Source: Jannaschia seosinensis (lineage in GTDB: Bacteria; Pseudomonadota; Alphaproteobacteria; Rhodobacterales; Rhodobacteraceae). Taken from it: DNA of 64,000 bases. Position numbers and translations under genes: made by a program. Location of the stretch: assembly GCF_001408515.1 (NCBI RefSeq), contig NZ_CYPR01000043.1, positions 1 to 64,000 of the forward strand. The letters run 5' to 3'. The notes below the pieces were generated by a model. It saw only the letters and a list, made by a program, of their open reading frames with translations. It searched no databases and was not told the origin of the DNA. Shown piece after piece: positions 18,129-27,267 of this stretch. Position 1 is the first letter of the stretch; each line of letters opens with the position of its first letter.

Positions 18129-19274
18129 CTAGAGGACGCGCCCCGGCATCGCCCCGACCCGCGCGGCAAGCGCCGAAACCCTGTCCGACACCTCCGCACG
18201 CAGCGGGCCGGGGCGGGCCGGATCGCGCAAGGTGGTGAACCAGTGTTCCGGCGGATTGCGGCCCCGGGAGTTCCCCTCGAAGCGCAGGTTGCGAAGGACG
18301 GCTTCGGCCCCCGGCGGCAGGCGGTCGGGGATCTCCTGGTCCGACAGCACCGCCCAGTTCCCGGTCCAGAGCCGTCCCACCGACCACGGGTTGTAGCCGC
18401 CCCCGCCCAGAAGCAGAAAGCGCGGCGACAGGGGCATCAGCGCAGACAAAATGCCCCAATGCGCGTTGTTCGACAGGGTCAGGCGCGACAGCGGGTCCTC
18501 CTCCACCGCATCGGCGCCGCATTGCATCACGATCGCATCGGGTGCGAAGGCTTCTACCGTAGGCAGGATCAGGCGGTCGCGGGTATGCGCCATCTCGGTG
18601 TCGTTGAGCGCACGCGGGACGGGCAGGTTGAAGACCTGTCCCACGCCGCGATCCTCCAGCGCGCCAGTGAAGGGCCAGCGGCGCTCCTCGTGCGTCGAGA
18701 TCAGGAGCGTGTCCGGATCCTCCGCAAAGGCATGTTCCACGCCGTCCATGTGATGCGCGTCGATATCGATATAGGCGATGCGGGCGGCACCGTTTCGGCG
18801 CAGCGACAGGATCCCCAGAACCGCGTCGTTGAGGTAGCAGAAGCCGGAGGCGCGATCCGGCATCCCGTGATGCGTGCCGCCGCCCGGATTGTGGATGCGG
18901 CCGCCATGGCGCAGGAGTTCCCCGGCCAGAAGTGATGCACCCGCGCCGGTGGCCGGGCGGCGGAACATCTCCGGGAAGATCGGATTCGACACGGTGCCGA
19001 GGCCGTGGCGCATCTTGGTGGCCTCGTCCGCGGCGCCCTCCTCCTCGACCCGGCGCAGGGCCTCGACGTAATCCGGCGTGTGCCAGATCGTCAGGGCCGC
19101 GGGCTTGGCGCGGGGCGACGCGCGGAACCGCTCCGGCGGCAGCCAGCCCATTGAACGCGCGAGATCGAGTACCGTCGACACACGCGGCACACGCAGCGGA
19201 TGCCAAGCCCCGTAGGACGACCCGCGATAGATTTCCGACCCCATCAGGAGCGGGCCAACTGGACTTGTATTCAT
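18129..19274 (-). CDS. Histone deacetylase-family (AcuC-like) deacetylase
   Basis: A 381-residue class I HDAC-fold, zinc-dependent amidohydrolase. The paired histidines of the charge relay are in GGGTHHGM (H135, H136). Zinc ligands are D172 and H174 in YIDIDAHHMDG, with the third Asp in the QCGADAVEEDPLS segment. The transition-state tyrosine is in LLGGGGYNPW. Bacterial relatives deacetylate lysines (AcuC acting on acetyl-CoA synthetase), polyamines or acetylated small molecules; the target here is unknown, as no acuAB or acs gene is adjacent. It is divergent from the DUF1178 gene across about 100 bp. Confidence 0.88.
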   Translation of the reverse strand: MNTSPVGPLLMGSEIYRGSSYGAWHPLRVPRVSTVLDLARSMGWLPPERFRASPRAKPAALTIWHTPDYVEALRRVEEEGAADEATKMRHGLGTVSNPIFPEMFRRPATGAGASLLAGELLRHGGRIHNPGGGTHHGMPDRASGFCYLNDAVLGILSLRRNGAARIAYIDIDAHHMDGVEHAFAEDPDTLLISTHEERRWPFTGALEDRGVGQVFNLPVPRALNDTEMAHTRDRLILPTVEAFAPDAIVMQCGADAVEEDPLSRLTLSNNAHWGILSALMPLSPRFLLLGGGGYNPWSVGRLWTGNWAVLSDQEIPDRLPPGAEAVLRNLRFEGNSRGRNPPEHWFTTLRDPARPGPLRAEVSDRVSALAARVGAMPGRVL

Positions 19275-19377
19275 CGGGTGCAGGCTAGCAGTGCGGCGAT
19301 CGGCATCAAGGTGTGACGCTTGCGCGCAGCGCGAGAATGCCTAGATTGCAAGAACTTGCAGGGGACGCAGCACAGTC

Positions 19378-19803
19378 ATGATCCGCTATTCGCTCAAATG
19401 CGCCAAGGGCCACGCGTTCGACAGCTGGTTCCAGTCCGCCGATGCCTTCGACACGCTCGCCGCGCGCGGGATGGTAGCCTGCGTGGAATGTGGATCGACC
19501 GAGGTCGAGAAGGCGTTGATGGCACCGAAAGTCGTCCCGAAGGGCGAGGTTATCTCTCGGGGCGACCTGCAGCATCCGCAAACCGAGATGGAGGCGAAGC
19601 TGGCCGCGTTCCGCCGCAAGATCGAGGCCGAGGCCACCTATGTCGGCGGTCGGTTCGCGACGGAAGCGCGCGCGATTCATGCCAGTGAGACGCCCGACCG
19701 CCCCATCTACGGCGAGGCCAATGCGGCGGAGGTGAAGGGGCTTCTTGAGGACGGCATCCCGATCGCGCCGCTGCCGTTTCTGCCGAAGTCGAAGGCCAAT
19801 TGA
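19378..19803 (+). CDS. DUF1178 family protein
   Basis: A 141-residue cytoplasmic protein with the conserved N-terminus IRYSLKCAKGHAFDSWFQS (2-20) and a second Cys pair, ACVECGS, together resembling a small zinc ribbon. The middle is charged (EAKLAAFRRKIEAE), and the end has the conserved YGEANAAEVKGLLEDGI segment. This is the DUF1178 architecture, frequent in alphaproteobacteria and of unknown function. Its TGA overlaps the ATG of the following SDR by one base (TGATG), so the two are translationally coupled. Confidence 0.88.
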   Translation: MIRYSLKCAKGHAFDSWFQSADAFDTLAARGMVACVECGSTEVEKALMAPKVVPKGEVISRGDLQHPQTEMEAKLAAFRRKIEAEATYVGGRFATEARAIHASETPDRPIYGEANAAEVKGLLEDGIPIAPLPFLPKSKAN

Positions 19804-20435
19804 TGCGCGCCCTCGTGACGGGCGCCAATCGCGGCATCGGCGCCGCGCTCCGGTCGGAGGGGCTTTCGCGGGGGCATGATGTCGTGGGAACATCGCGTGA
19901 CGGGGCGGACGGGCTGCTGCGGCTCGACGTGACGGATGGGTGTCTCCAGACGGCCTGCGCCTCGGCGGCGGGCGCGCTCGATGCGGTGATCTGCAATGCC
20001 GGCGTATATCTCGACAAGGGGCAGGGGCTCGATGAGCTGGATGGTGCGACCCTCGCCGCAACGTTTGCCGCCAACGTGACCGGCGTATTCCTGACGGTGC
20101 AGGCCCAGCTTCGCAACCTGTCCGAGGGTGGGCGCGTGGCGATCATCGCCTCGAAGATGGGGGCGTCGGAGGCGGCTTCGGGCAACGCCTTCGCCTACCG
20201 CGCATCCAAGGCAGCGGCGGTCAATCTGGGCCTCAATCTTGCGGAGGCGCTGCGCCCCCGAGGCATTGCCGTCGGCATCTACCATCCCGGCTGGGTCCGA
20301 ACGGATATGGGTGGCGCATCGGCGAGCGTCGGTGTTGAGGACAGCGCGCGCGGCCTGTGGAACCGGATCGAGGCGCTCGATCTCGACCGCACCGGCACCT
20401 TCGAAAGCTTCGACGGGACGCCGATCCGGCCGTGA
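19803..20435 (+). CDS. Short-chain dehydrogenase/reductase, C-factor-like
   Basis: A 210-residue SDR starting at the ATG that shares a base with the preceding stop; a TTG one codon earlier is a weaker choice. It has the cofactor motif TGANRGIGAAL, the CNAGVY turn (NNAG-type) and the catalytic YRASK. The length and the lack of a C-terminal extension resemble the CsgA/C-factor branch of SDRs. The substrate is unknown. The coupling with DUF1178 is the only functional hint. Confidence 0.82.
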   Translation: MRALVTGANRGIGAALRSEGLSRGHDVVGTSRDGADGLLRLDVTDGCLQTACASAAGALDAVICNAGVYLDKGQGLDELDGATLAATFAANVTGVFLTVQAQLRNLSEGGRVAIIASKMGASEAASGNAFAYRASKAAAVNLGLNLAEALRPRGIAVGIYHPGWVRTDMGGASASVGVEDSARGLWNRIEALDLDRTGTFESFDGTPIRP

Positions 20436-20865
20436 CCTGGCACGGCGCGTGGTCGCGGTGGACCCGCGACAGGTTCCGTGTTCGCGCGGCCGCTGACGAC
20501 CTACGTATGATACGTTGCAGTGGCGGGCGGAGCGAATTGTTGCGGGACATGTTCCGGCGCAGATTGTTGCAGATAAGCTGGTCGTGACTGTTCGGCCGGC
20601 AATTCAATTGCACCGAAGGCAACGACTGGGTGGCTCGATCAGGCACGGTCAGCCGTGGGTGCGCTCCCTTGGATGACGCTTGCGCGGTGCCGGCTCATGT
20701 CGCGGAGCGCACACAGCGGAAGCTCGTTTTTGAAGGTGCTCGATACTGCCTCGGGTCACATGGCGGCCAAGAGTCGATCGCGAACCTCAGCGGTCTTTTT
20801 GCGACTGAGCTGTGAGGATCGATGAACTCGCGCAGGATAATTCCCGCGCCTGTTCTGTCCCTCTG
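20436..20865. other. 430-bp gene-free stretch, lower GC
   Basis: No gene was recognised between the SDR and the DUF2244 gene, which converge here. The sequence includes A/T-richer segments (gaattgttgcgggacatg, ggcaattcaattgcaccg) unlike the flanking coding DNA. A 61-codon rightward frame at 20630-20815 has no ribosome binding site or known motif. Nothing further can be supported. Confidence 0.4.
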
Positions 20866-21375
20866 CTAACGCAATCGTGCCAAGGCTCCAGCGAGCCGAT
20901 CTTCCAGACCGCGGCGTTCGGCGGGGGTCAGGAAGGCGCCGATCTCGACGCGGCGCGGTCCGCCGTCGAGCGTGAGGTAATCCTCCACCTGCCCGACCTT
21001 GTCGTGCCGCGAAACGCGAATCCAGTATGGATTGGCCTCCCAGTCGCGGCGGGATCCGTCGGGGTCGATGCGGATGAGTTCGACACGGTCATGCGTCAAG
21101 CGGAACGTCTCGACGATGTCACGGTCGCGCCAGTTCCGCTTGAGCGACCACGTCAGCGCCAGAACCGAAATCATCGCGAAGGGCAGGATGCCGAGGAACA
21201 CGACCGTCCCCAGAAGTCCCAGAAGCGGGATGCAGGCCATCACGAAGGTGCCGCCGATGATCCAGACGAAGCCCGTGCCGGTCAGTGACTGATGCGGCCA
21301 AAGCCTGACCTCATACAGAAAGGCCCCGGTGCTTGCCGGGGCCTCCTGTCGGTCCGTCAGAACCTGGTAGGGCAT
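20866..21375 (-). CDS. DUF2244 membrane protein linked to cytochrome oxidase
   Basis: A 169-residue protein with two closely spaced transmembrane helices (about 33-76; FVWIIGGTFVMACIPLLGL and then LGILPFAMISVLALTWSL) and a soluble C-terminal part rich in charged residues. This matches DUF2244, an integral membrane family regularly found beside cox genes in alphaproteobacteria. It starts one base after the ctaD stop, so it is certainly in the same transcript. A role in oxidase assembly or stability is inferred only from this conserved linkage. Confidence 0.85.
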   Translation of the reverse strand: MPYQVLTDRQEAPASTGAFLYEVRLWPHQSLTGTGFVWIIGGTFVMACIPLLGLLGTVVFLGILPFAMISVLALTWSLKRNWRDRDIVETFRLTHDRVELIRIDPDGSRRDWEANPYWIRVSRHDKVGQVEDYLTLDGGPRRVEIGAFLTPAERRGLEDRLAGALARLR

Positions 21376-21376
21376 G

Positions 21377-23050
21377 TCAGTGGCCCGGCTGGCGGTCCCA
21401 CATCTCGCGCGTGGGAAGCTGCTCGAACGTGTGCTCGGGCGGCGGGTTGGTGAGGGTCCATTCCAGCGTATCCGCGTGCTCGCCCCAGTAGGCCGGGTCG
21501 GTCACCTTGCGACCGGCGAAGATCGTGTAGAACACCACGCCGATGAAGAAGACGAACGATGCAAAGCTCAGGAACGCGCCCCAGGAGGAGACGTAGTTCC
21601 ACATGGCGAAGGCGTCCGGGTAGTCGATGTACCGGCGGGGCATGCCCTGACGGCCCAGAAAGTGCTGCGGGAAGAACGTCAGGTTGGCACCGATGAAGAA
21701 CGCCCAGAAGTGTAGCTTACCGGCCCATTCGGGATATTGGCGGCCCGACATCTTGCCGATCCAGTAGTAGATCCCGGCGAAGATTCCGAACACCGCACCC
21801 AGTGACATCACGTAGTGGAAGTGTGCCACGACGTAGTACGTGTCGTGGTAGACGCGGTCGATGGCCGCCTGGCTGAGCACGATGCCGGTGACGCCGCCGA
21901 CGGTGAACAGGAAGATGAAGCCGATCGCGAAGAGCATGGGTGTCTTGAAGGTCAGCGACCCGCCCCACATCGTCGCGATCCACGAGAAGATCTTCACCCC
22001 GGTCGGGACCGCGATGATCATCGTGGCGACCATGAAGTAGGCCTGCTGCGTCAGGGACATGCCCACGGTGTACATGTGGTGCGCCCAGACGACGAAGCCG
22101 AGGCCGCCGATCGCGATCATGGCGTAGACCATCGGCAGATAGCCGAAGATCGGCTTTCTGGAGAAGGTGCTGACCACGTGGCTGACGATGCCGAAGGCAG
22201 GCAGGACGACGATGTAGACCTCGGGATGGCCGAAGAACCACAGGATGTGTTGATAAAGCACCGGATCGCCACCGCCCGCGGGATCGAAGAACGTCGTGCC
22301 GAAGTTACGGTCCGTCAGGAGCATGGTGATCGCGCCGGCTAGCACGGGCAGCGCCAGAAGGATCAGCCAAGCCGTCACGAAGATCGACCACGCAAAGAGC
22401 GGCACCTTGTGCAGCGTCATGCCCGGCGCCCGCATGTTGAGGAACGTCGTGATGATGTTGATCGCGCCGAGGATGGAGGACGCGCCCGAGACGTGCACCG
22501 CGAAGATCGCCACGTCGGTCGAGAAGCCGGCCTCGTTGGTCGAAAGCGGCGGGTAGAGCACCCAGCCGATGCCCGATCCGGCCTGTCCGTTGCCGCCTGG
22601 CAGGAAGACCGACAGGACGGCCAGCGACACGCCCGCCACGAACAGCCAGAAGGACAGGTTGTTCAGGCGCGGAAACGCCATGTCCGGCGCGCCGATATGC
22701 AGCGGCATGAAGTAGTTGCCGAAGCCGCCGAACAGCGCCGGAATCACGACGAAGAACATCATCAGGATGCCATGCGCGGTGATCAGCACGTTCCACAGAT
22801 GGCCGTTCGGCGTACAGGTCCCGGGCTCACCGGCGAAAAGGCGCGCCCCTTCGAGGCACATGTACTGCACGCCGGGATCCATCAGCTCCAGCCGCATGTA
22901 GACGGTGAAGGCCACCGAGACGAAACCGGCAAATCCCGAGACCAGCAGGTACAGGATGCCGATATCCTTGTGGTTCGTGGACATGAACCAGCGTGTGAAG
23001 AAGCCCGGCTTGGCGTGCTCCTCGTGTCCTGTGATCGCGGCGTCTGCCAT
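21377..23050 (-). CDS. ctaD: Cytochrome c oxidase subunit I, aa3 type
   Basis: The catalytic subunit of the proton-pumping aa3 oxidase, 557 residues with twelve membrane helices. The low-spin heme a ligand lies in [13 protein letters not shown]. The CuB His-Tyr cross-link motif is [16 protein letters not shown], the other CuB histidines are in WAHHMYT, and the heme a3/a pair is in [11 protein letters not shown]. The D-channel entrance residues are present in [16 protein letters not shown], and the K-channel lysine lies in [14 protein letters not shown]. Subunits II and III and the assembly genes are not in this window, so ctaD stands apart from ctaC, as in other Rhodobacteraceae. DUF2244 follows immediately. 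Confidence 0.98.
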   Translation of the reverse strand: MADAAITGHEEHAKPGFFTRWFMSTNHKDIGILYLLVSGFAGFVSVAFTVYMRLELMDPGVQYMCLEGARLFAGEPGTCTPNGHLWNVLITAHGILMMFFVVIPALFGGFGNYFMPLHIGAPDMAFPRLNNLSFWLFVAGVSLAVLSVFLPGGNGQAGSGIGWVLYPPLSTNEAGFSTDVAIFAVHVSGASSILGAINIITTFLNMRAPGMTLHKVPLFAWSIFVTAWLILLALPVLAGAITMLLTDRNFGTTFFDPAGGGDPVLYQHILWFFGHPEVYIVVLPAFGIVSHVVSTFSRKPIFGYLPMVYAMIAIGGLGFVVWAHHMYTVGMSLTQQAYFMVATMIIAVPTGVKIFSWIATMWGGSLTFKTPMLFAIGFIFLFTVGGVTGIVLSQAAIDRVYHDTYYVVAHFHYVMSLGAVFGIFAGIYYWIGKMSGRQYPEWAGKLHFWAFFIGANLTFFPQHFLGRQGMPRRYIDYPDAFAMWNYVSSWGAFLSFASFVFFIGVVFYTIFAGRKVTDPAYWGEHADTLEWTLTNPPPEHTFEQLPTREMWDRQPGH

Positions 23051-23160
23051 GCGGTCGCTCCTTGAGACGTGTCGTTCGAATCTCTGCGCGGGACATAGGT
23101 GTCCCGTTGGGAGGGTTCTATCCCTCGTGACGCGTCACGGCAACGCCAACGGAGGGCGCA

Positions 23161-23658
23161 TCATGTCGCATCTTTGCGGTTCAGGGCGCGGGATTCGGCC
23201 GGAATGCGGATTCCGAAGAGCAATGCGGCATTCAGGATCGAGAAGATCAGCGCCACCCAGGGCAGCCCGAGGACCAGTGGGGCGACCGCGATCTCGGCGA
23301 TGACGACGGCGTAGTTCGGATGGGGGATGAGGCGGAACGGGCCATGGACGACGCGCGGCTCGTCCAGCACGATGATGCGCGTCGTCCATCGCGGCCCGAG
23401 TGTCAGGAGAACCCAGATGCGAGCGATTTGCAGGACCACGAAGACGGCGAGCCAGAAGAGATTGATGGGTTCGTCCCAGCCGAAGGCGATCAAGGCCGCG
23501 ATCCAGGCGGTGTGCAGCGCGACGATCAGGGGGTAATGCCCCGCCCCGTGCTCCACCGCGCCGCGCGCCATCAGGCGGGTCGTGTTGCGCCGTGCGATCA
23601 CGAGCTCCGCAAGCCGCTGCGCGACGATGAAGGCCAGGAACAGGATCGCGCCGGTCAT
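23161..23658 (-). CDS. Isoprenylcysteine carboxyl methyltransferase (ICMT)-like membrane protein
   Basis: A 165-residue membrane protein with about four hydrophobic spans and the C-terminal ICMT/PEMT-type signature HGPFRLIPHPNYAVVIAEI. The start is the ATG overlapping the stop of the type III polyketide synthase gene by 4 bp; a longer frame upstream is just that gene in another frame. Such ICMT-like proteins are repeatedly paired with type III PKS genes (as in the Bacillus bpsA-bpsB pair), where they O-methylate alkylpyrone or alkylresorcinol products. That role is inferred from the pairing. Confidence 0.85.
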   Translation of the reverse strand: MTGAILFLAFIVAQRLAELVIARRNTTRLMARGAVEHGAGHYPLIVALHTAWIAALIAFGWDEPINLFWLAVFVVLQIARIWVLLTLGPRWTTRIIVLDEPRVVHGPFRLIPHPNYAVVIAEIAVAPLVLGLPWVALIFSILNAALLFGIRIPAESRALNRKDAT

Positions 23659-24704
23659 GCCGCGATTTCGAGCGGCACGAAGGAGGCGGTGAAGCCGGGG
23701 CCGAGCGCGCTGAGGAGGAAGCGGCCGGTATGGCCGCCGCGCCGGGCCGCATCGAGGACGAAGAGGACGGTCGGCGCGCTCATGTTCCCGTGCTCGCGCA
23801 GGACGTCGCGCTCCAGATCGAGCGCACCCTGACCCAGTTCGAGGCTCGCCTCCAGCGCCGTCAGGACCTTGGCGCCGCCGGGATGGCAAAGCAGGCGGTC
23901 GAAATCGTCGCGCTCCCGCCGCATGGCGGTGAGGGCGGCGTCGACGGCCTCGGGCATGTGCGCGGTGACGAAGGCCGGAATGGCCCGGTCGAACACGACG
24001 CCCAGCCCCTCGTCATCCACGTCCCAGCCCATGATGCCGAGCGTGTCGGGCCACATATGCTGCACGCCGGGCGAGAGCGTGACCGCGCCGTCGCCGTCGG
24101 TGGAGAGGCACGCCGCCGCCGCACCGTCGCCGAACAGGACCGTGGCGATGATGTCGGACTTTTGAAGCCGATCGGTGCGGAAGGAGGGCGTGCAGGCCTC
24201 CACCACGACAAGCAGCACCTTCGATCCCGGACGGCCCTGCGCAAGTTGCGCCGCGATGGAGAGGCCCGAGGCCCCGCCGGCGCAGCCCAGCCCGAAGACC
24301 GGCACGCGCATCACGTCGGGCCGGAACCCGAGCGCCTCGTGGCACACGGCTTCCAGCGTCGGGGTGGCGAGGCCCGAGGTCGAGACTGTGATGACGACAT
24401 CCACCTCGTCCCCGCGCCAGCCCGCATCCGAGAGCGCCCCTTCGGCCGCCTCGCGCCACATCGCCGCGCAGCCGTCGTGCCAGATGCGGTTGCGTTCCGC
24501 CCAGCCATGCGCGCCGTCGTCGAACCATTCGAGCGGGGCGACCGACCGCCGCCGCTCGATCCCCGATTGCACGAATGTCGACAGAAGACGCTCGAATTGC
24601 GGGTATTTCGGCCCGAGAACCGTCTTGGCCCGTTCCTGCACGAGGTCCTGCGGCAACTCATACGGGGCCAGCGCCGTGGCGAGGCCTTGGAGGGTGACGT
24701 TCAT
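23655..24704 (-). CDS. Type III polyketide synthase (chalcone synthase-like)
   Basis: About 349 residues of the thiolase fold, homodimeric in the family. It uses an acyl-CoA starter and malonyl-CoA to build alkylpyrones, resorcinols or related aromatics. The catalytic triad is in place: C141 in VFGLGCAGGASGL, H274 in LLCHPGGAKV and N307 in EHGNMSAPTV. The C-terminal GPGFTASF loop is conserved. The start MNVTLQGLAT is preferred over an upstream Met. It is coupled to the ICMT-like methyltransferase by a 4-bp overlap, a two-gene lipid-tailoring unit. The product cannot be predicted. Confidence 0.92.
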   Translation of the reverse strand: MNVTLQGLATALAPYELPQDLVQERAKTVLGPKYPQFERLLSTFVQSGIERRRSVAPLEWFDDGAHGWAERNRIWHDGCAAMWREAAEGALSDAGWRGDEVDVVITVSTSGLATPTLEAVCHEALGFRPDVMRVPVFGLGCAGGASGLSIAAQLAQGRPGSKVLLVVVEACTPSFRTDRLQKSDIIATVLFGDGAAAACLSTDGDGAVTLSPGVQHMWPDTLGIMGWDVDDEGLGVVFDRAIPAFVTAHMPEAVDAALTAMRRERDDFDRLLCHPGGAKVLTALEASLELGQGALDLERDVLREHGNMSAPTVLFVLDAARRGGHTGRFLLSALGPGFTASFVPLEIAA

Positions 24705-24780
24705 GCGGTGCCTCGCGGTAGGTCCTGCCCCTTGGGCTGACGAGGAGGATGGCGCGCCCTCCCGCGCCGTCAAGCCGGCA

Positions 24781-25425
24781 TCACGTCCAGGGCGAGGTCC
24801 GACGCAGCGCATCGTCGAGATCGCCCATCGTCACCGGCAGGCCGAGATCCACCAGCGACGTGACCCCGTGGCCGGTGATGCCGCAGGGCACGATCCCGTT
24901 GAAATGCGCCAGATCGGGCTCCACGTTGATTGACAGGCCGTGAAAGCTGACCCATTTGGACAGGCGTATGCCGATGGCGGCAATCTTGTCCTCGCGCGGG
25001 GTGCCGTCGGGCAGGGGGGGCAGGTCAGGGCGGGCGACCCAGACACCCACGCGGCCGGGGCGGATTTCGCCCCGCAGGCCGAACTCCGCCAGCGCATCGA
25101 TGACCCAAGCCTCCAACGTGGTGACGAAGGCGCGCACATCGCGGCCGCGCGCCGCGACGTCGAGCATGGTATAGGCGACCCGCTGACCCGGCCCGTGATA
25201 GGTATATTGCCCGCCGCGCCGCGCCTGATGGACCGGGAACCGGCCGGGATCGCGCAGGTCCGACATCCTGGCGGATGTGCCGGCGGTATAGAGGGGCGGA
25301 TGCTCCAGCAGCCAGATCGCCTCGTTCGCACCGCCGGCGCGAATGGCAGCAACGCGCGCCTCCATCTCGGTCAGCGCGGTCTCGTAGGCCACGGGGGCGT
25401 CGGAGGTGATCCATTCGGGCTGCAT
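24781..25425 (-). CDS. lipB: Octanoyl-[acyl-carrier protein]:protein N-octanoyltransferase
   Basis: Transfers octanoate from ACP to lipoyl domains, the first step of lipoate synthesis. The 214-residue protein has the signature [20 protein letters not shown] (70-89). The catalytic lysine is in DKIAAIG (K147) and the nucleophile Cys in [15 protein letters not shown] (C181). The start MQPEWITSD is chosen because the longer frame upstream has no conserved sequence. lipA is not in the window. It is transcribed toward the type III PKS with a gap of about 75 bp. Confidence 0.95.
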   Translation of the reverse strand: MQPEWITSDAPVAYETALTEMEARVAAIRAGGANEAIWLLEHPPLYTAGTSARMSDLRDPGRFPVHQARRGGQYTYHGPGQRVAYTMLDVAARGRDVRAFVTTLEAWVIDALAEFGLRGEIRPGRVGVWVARPDLPPLPDGTPREDKIAAIGIRLSKWVSFHGLSINVEPDLAHFNGIVPCGITGHGVTSLVDLGLPVTMGDLDDALRRTSPWT

Positions 25426-25564
25426 GTTACCGCGCGGCCATGCCCGAACGGGCCGCCGGGGTCCAGAGTGCGGGCGGTGAGAATTTCCGCGACGCTGGTG
25501 GCGAAAGCCCCTTTTCATTCCGCGACGGCTTGGCTATTCCCCCGCCATCCGAAGGCATGGCCGT

Positions 25565-25651
25565 GCGGTCGTGGCGGAATTGGTAGACGCGCAGCGTTGA
25601 GGTCGCTGTGGGGTAACACCCGTGGAAGTTCGAGTCTTCTCGACCGCACCA
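25565..25651 (+). tRNA. tRNA-Leu (anticodon GAG)
   Basis: A class II tRNA of 87 nt. The acceptor GCGGTCG pairs with CGACCGC; the anticodon stem-loop is CAGCG-TTGAGGT-CGCTG with anticodon GAG. A long variable arm (tggggtaacaccc) follows, then the T loop TTCGAGT, and CCA is encoded. A hairpin terminator follows about 20 bp later. Confidence 0.96.
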
Positions 25652-25670
25652 TGCCATTCGGATCGTTGCG

Positions 25671-25693
25671 ACGCCGCCCTTCGGGGCGGCGTT
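25671..25693 (+). terminator. Rho-independent-like terminator after tRNA-Leu
   Basis: The stem acgccgcc/ggcggcgt with loop cttcgg is followed by a short ttt-containing stretch. It is placed 20 bp past the CCA end of tRNA-Leu. The U-run is weak, as often in high-GC genomes. Confidence 0.7.
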
Positions 25694-25731
25694 TCGCGTT
25701 TCGGCCGTGGGTTGGGGAGCTGGGACGACGT

Positions 25732-25780
25732 CTTGCGGAGCAGACCGGCGCCTTGCGGAGCAGACCGGCGCCTGCTCCGC
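25732..25780. repeat. 20-bp tandem duplication ending in a 9-bp hairpin
   Basis: Two exact copies of cttgcggagcagaccggcgc lie head to tail (25732-25751 and 25752-25771). The second copy's gcggagcag pairs perfectly with ctgctccgc at 25772-25780 around an 8-base loop. The structure lies just past the 3' end of the leftward acyltransferase gene (stop at 25824) and after the tRNA-Leu terminator. It may act as a terminator for the acyltransferase or be a short repetitive extragenic element. Confidence 0.75.
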
Positions 25781-25823
25781 CAAATTCGGTCGTGTCGAAG
25801 CCTGGGCCTTGGCCCCGCGGAGG

Positions 25824-26702
25824 TTATCCGATGCGGGGGGTGCTCGGGCGCCAGCGCCAGCCGGGGCGATTCTGCGTCAGGCGGATGGCGCCGCCACGCT
25901 CATCCGCGAGGCGCAGCGTGGCATCGCGCAGGACCGCGATTCCCTCTTCGCCCGATTTCGGCAAGGTGGCGCCGTCGAGCGGGCGCCCGATGGTGATGTG
26001 ATAGGGCTGCACGTCCTTGTTCAGCGTCTCGTGGAACAGGGTGATATCGCGCAGCGTCGGGTGGATCGCGTCGAAGGCGTAGAACATCGCCGAGTTGCGC
26101 GCCCGGATGTGCACGGGAATCACGGGCAACTCGAATTTGCGCGCGATCATCGCGGCCGAAGCCATCCAAGGCCGCTCGTGCAGGTGCAGGCCCCGGCGTT
26201 TGGCCAGGCGTCCGGCCGGAAAGATCACGCCCAAGCGGTTCTTTTCCAATGCGGCACGAGTCAACTGCATCGTTTCGCGGGTTTTCGTGACGGTCCGCTT
26301 GTCGGTGCGCCATTCCACCGGGACGATTATGTCCGAGAATTGCGGAAGGATACGAAGAATGTCGCAGTTTGCGTAGTAAAACGCATCATCGCGGCGTTTT
26401 CGCAGCAAATCGTGCAGGATGATCCCGTCCGCGATGCCGGTCGGATGGTTGGCCACGATCAGGGCCGGGCCGCTTGCGGGGACGTTCTCAAGCCCCGTTG
26501 CAGTCACACGACGAGCGATGCGGCGGGCGAGGTCGCCCATGATCTCAGGCACCGTCAGATCGACGTAATGCGCACCGATCTCGACGCTGCGTTCATAGGC
26601 CAGAAGCCGGTCGAGGACGGCACGCGCCGCCCTATGATGGATCGCCTCGTCGAAGAGCCATGGGGCCCGTTCGGCAATCAAGGGGTCAAGACGATCGCGC
26701 AT
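25824..26702 (-). CDS. Lysophospholipid acyltransferase-family protein
   Basis: A 292-residue protein of the PlsC/hemolysin-like acyltransferase superfamily. The catalytic HX4D motif is NHPTGIADG (H at about 85), followed by the acceptor-binding IFPAGRLAKR block and IPVHIRARNSAMFY. Family members acylate lysophosphatidate or, in the OlsA/OlsB-type branch, lyso-ornithine lipids. No strong membrane span was seen; the family is peripheral. The gene is alone between tRNA-Leu and a long gap, so its substrate is not indicated by neighbours. Confidence 0.8.
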   Translation of the reverse strand: MRDRLDPLIAERAPWLFDEAIHHRAARAVLDRLLAYERSVEIGAHYVDLTVPEIMGDLARRIARRVTATGLENVPASGPALIVANHPTGIADGIILHDLLRKRRDDAFYYANCDILRILPQFSDIIVPVEWRTDKRTVTKTRETMQLTRAALEKNRLGVIFPAGRLAKRRGLHLHERPWMASAAMIARKFELPVIPVHIRARNSAMFYAFDAIHPTLRDITLFHETLNKDVQPYHITIGRPLDGATLPKSGEEGIAVLRDATLRLADERGGAIRLTQNRPGWRWRPSTPRIG

Positions 26703-27267
26703 GACGCTTCCTTAATCAGTTCCATGTGACGTTCCTGCGAATTGTCGTCACAGGTGGCGCAAATATAGGCGGCCGGCGAACTTTACCACGTCAATTCTTA
26801 ACGCTGCCGGAGGCAATGCGGTTCAACGGCCACAGGAGAGATCGAGAATCGTGCCGGTAAGATGTGGGGCATGATTGTTCAGCAGCCGCAGACTCGCTCG
26901 CGCGTCCGCTCCTCCGGGACTGCCGTTCGGAACCATCGCCAGATCGTGATCCGACGGATCGAGGTCGCACTTATCCCGGAGGAGACGCCCGCAGGGAACA
27001 TCACCTTGCGCACCACGCGGTTTCTCCCCCCAAGGGCGGAACCTCATCGGCAACCCGTGCGATTCCCTACTGCCGTACCATCCGGGGCGGGGGGCGTCGT
27101 CTTGTCCCGCTGCGATATTTGAAACCGCGCCCACACGGCGCTGTCCATGGGCGTCGGGAGGCGCCCGCGCGAACCCGCGCAGCGCCCGAAGCAGAGGAAA
27201 GCCGGTGGGGCACGGACAATTTGAGGAACCCGCGCCGCATGAAGGCCGCCTGCACAGGGGAAGCACG
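26703..27267. other. 565-bp gene-free intergenic region
   Basis: This lies between the leftward acyltransferase and the rightward AI-2E-family gene, so it should hold both promoters. Frames on both strands are short or Arg-rich with no conserved motif. An aggggaag at 27256-27263 is the ribosome binding site for the AI-2E-family gene. Nothing else can be supported. Confidence 0.45.
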
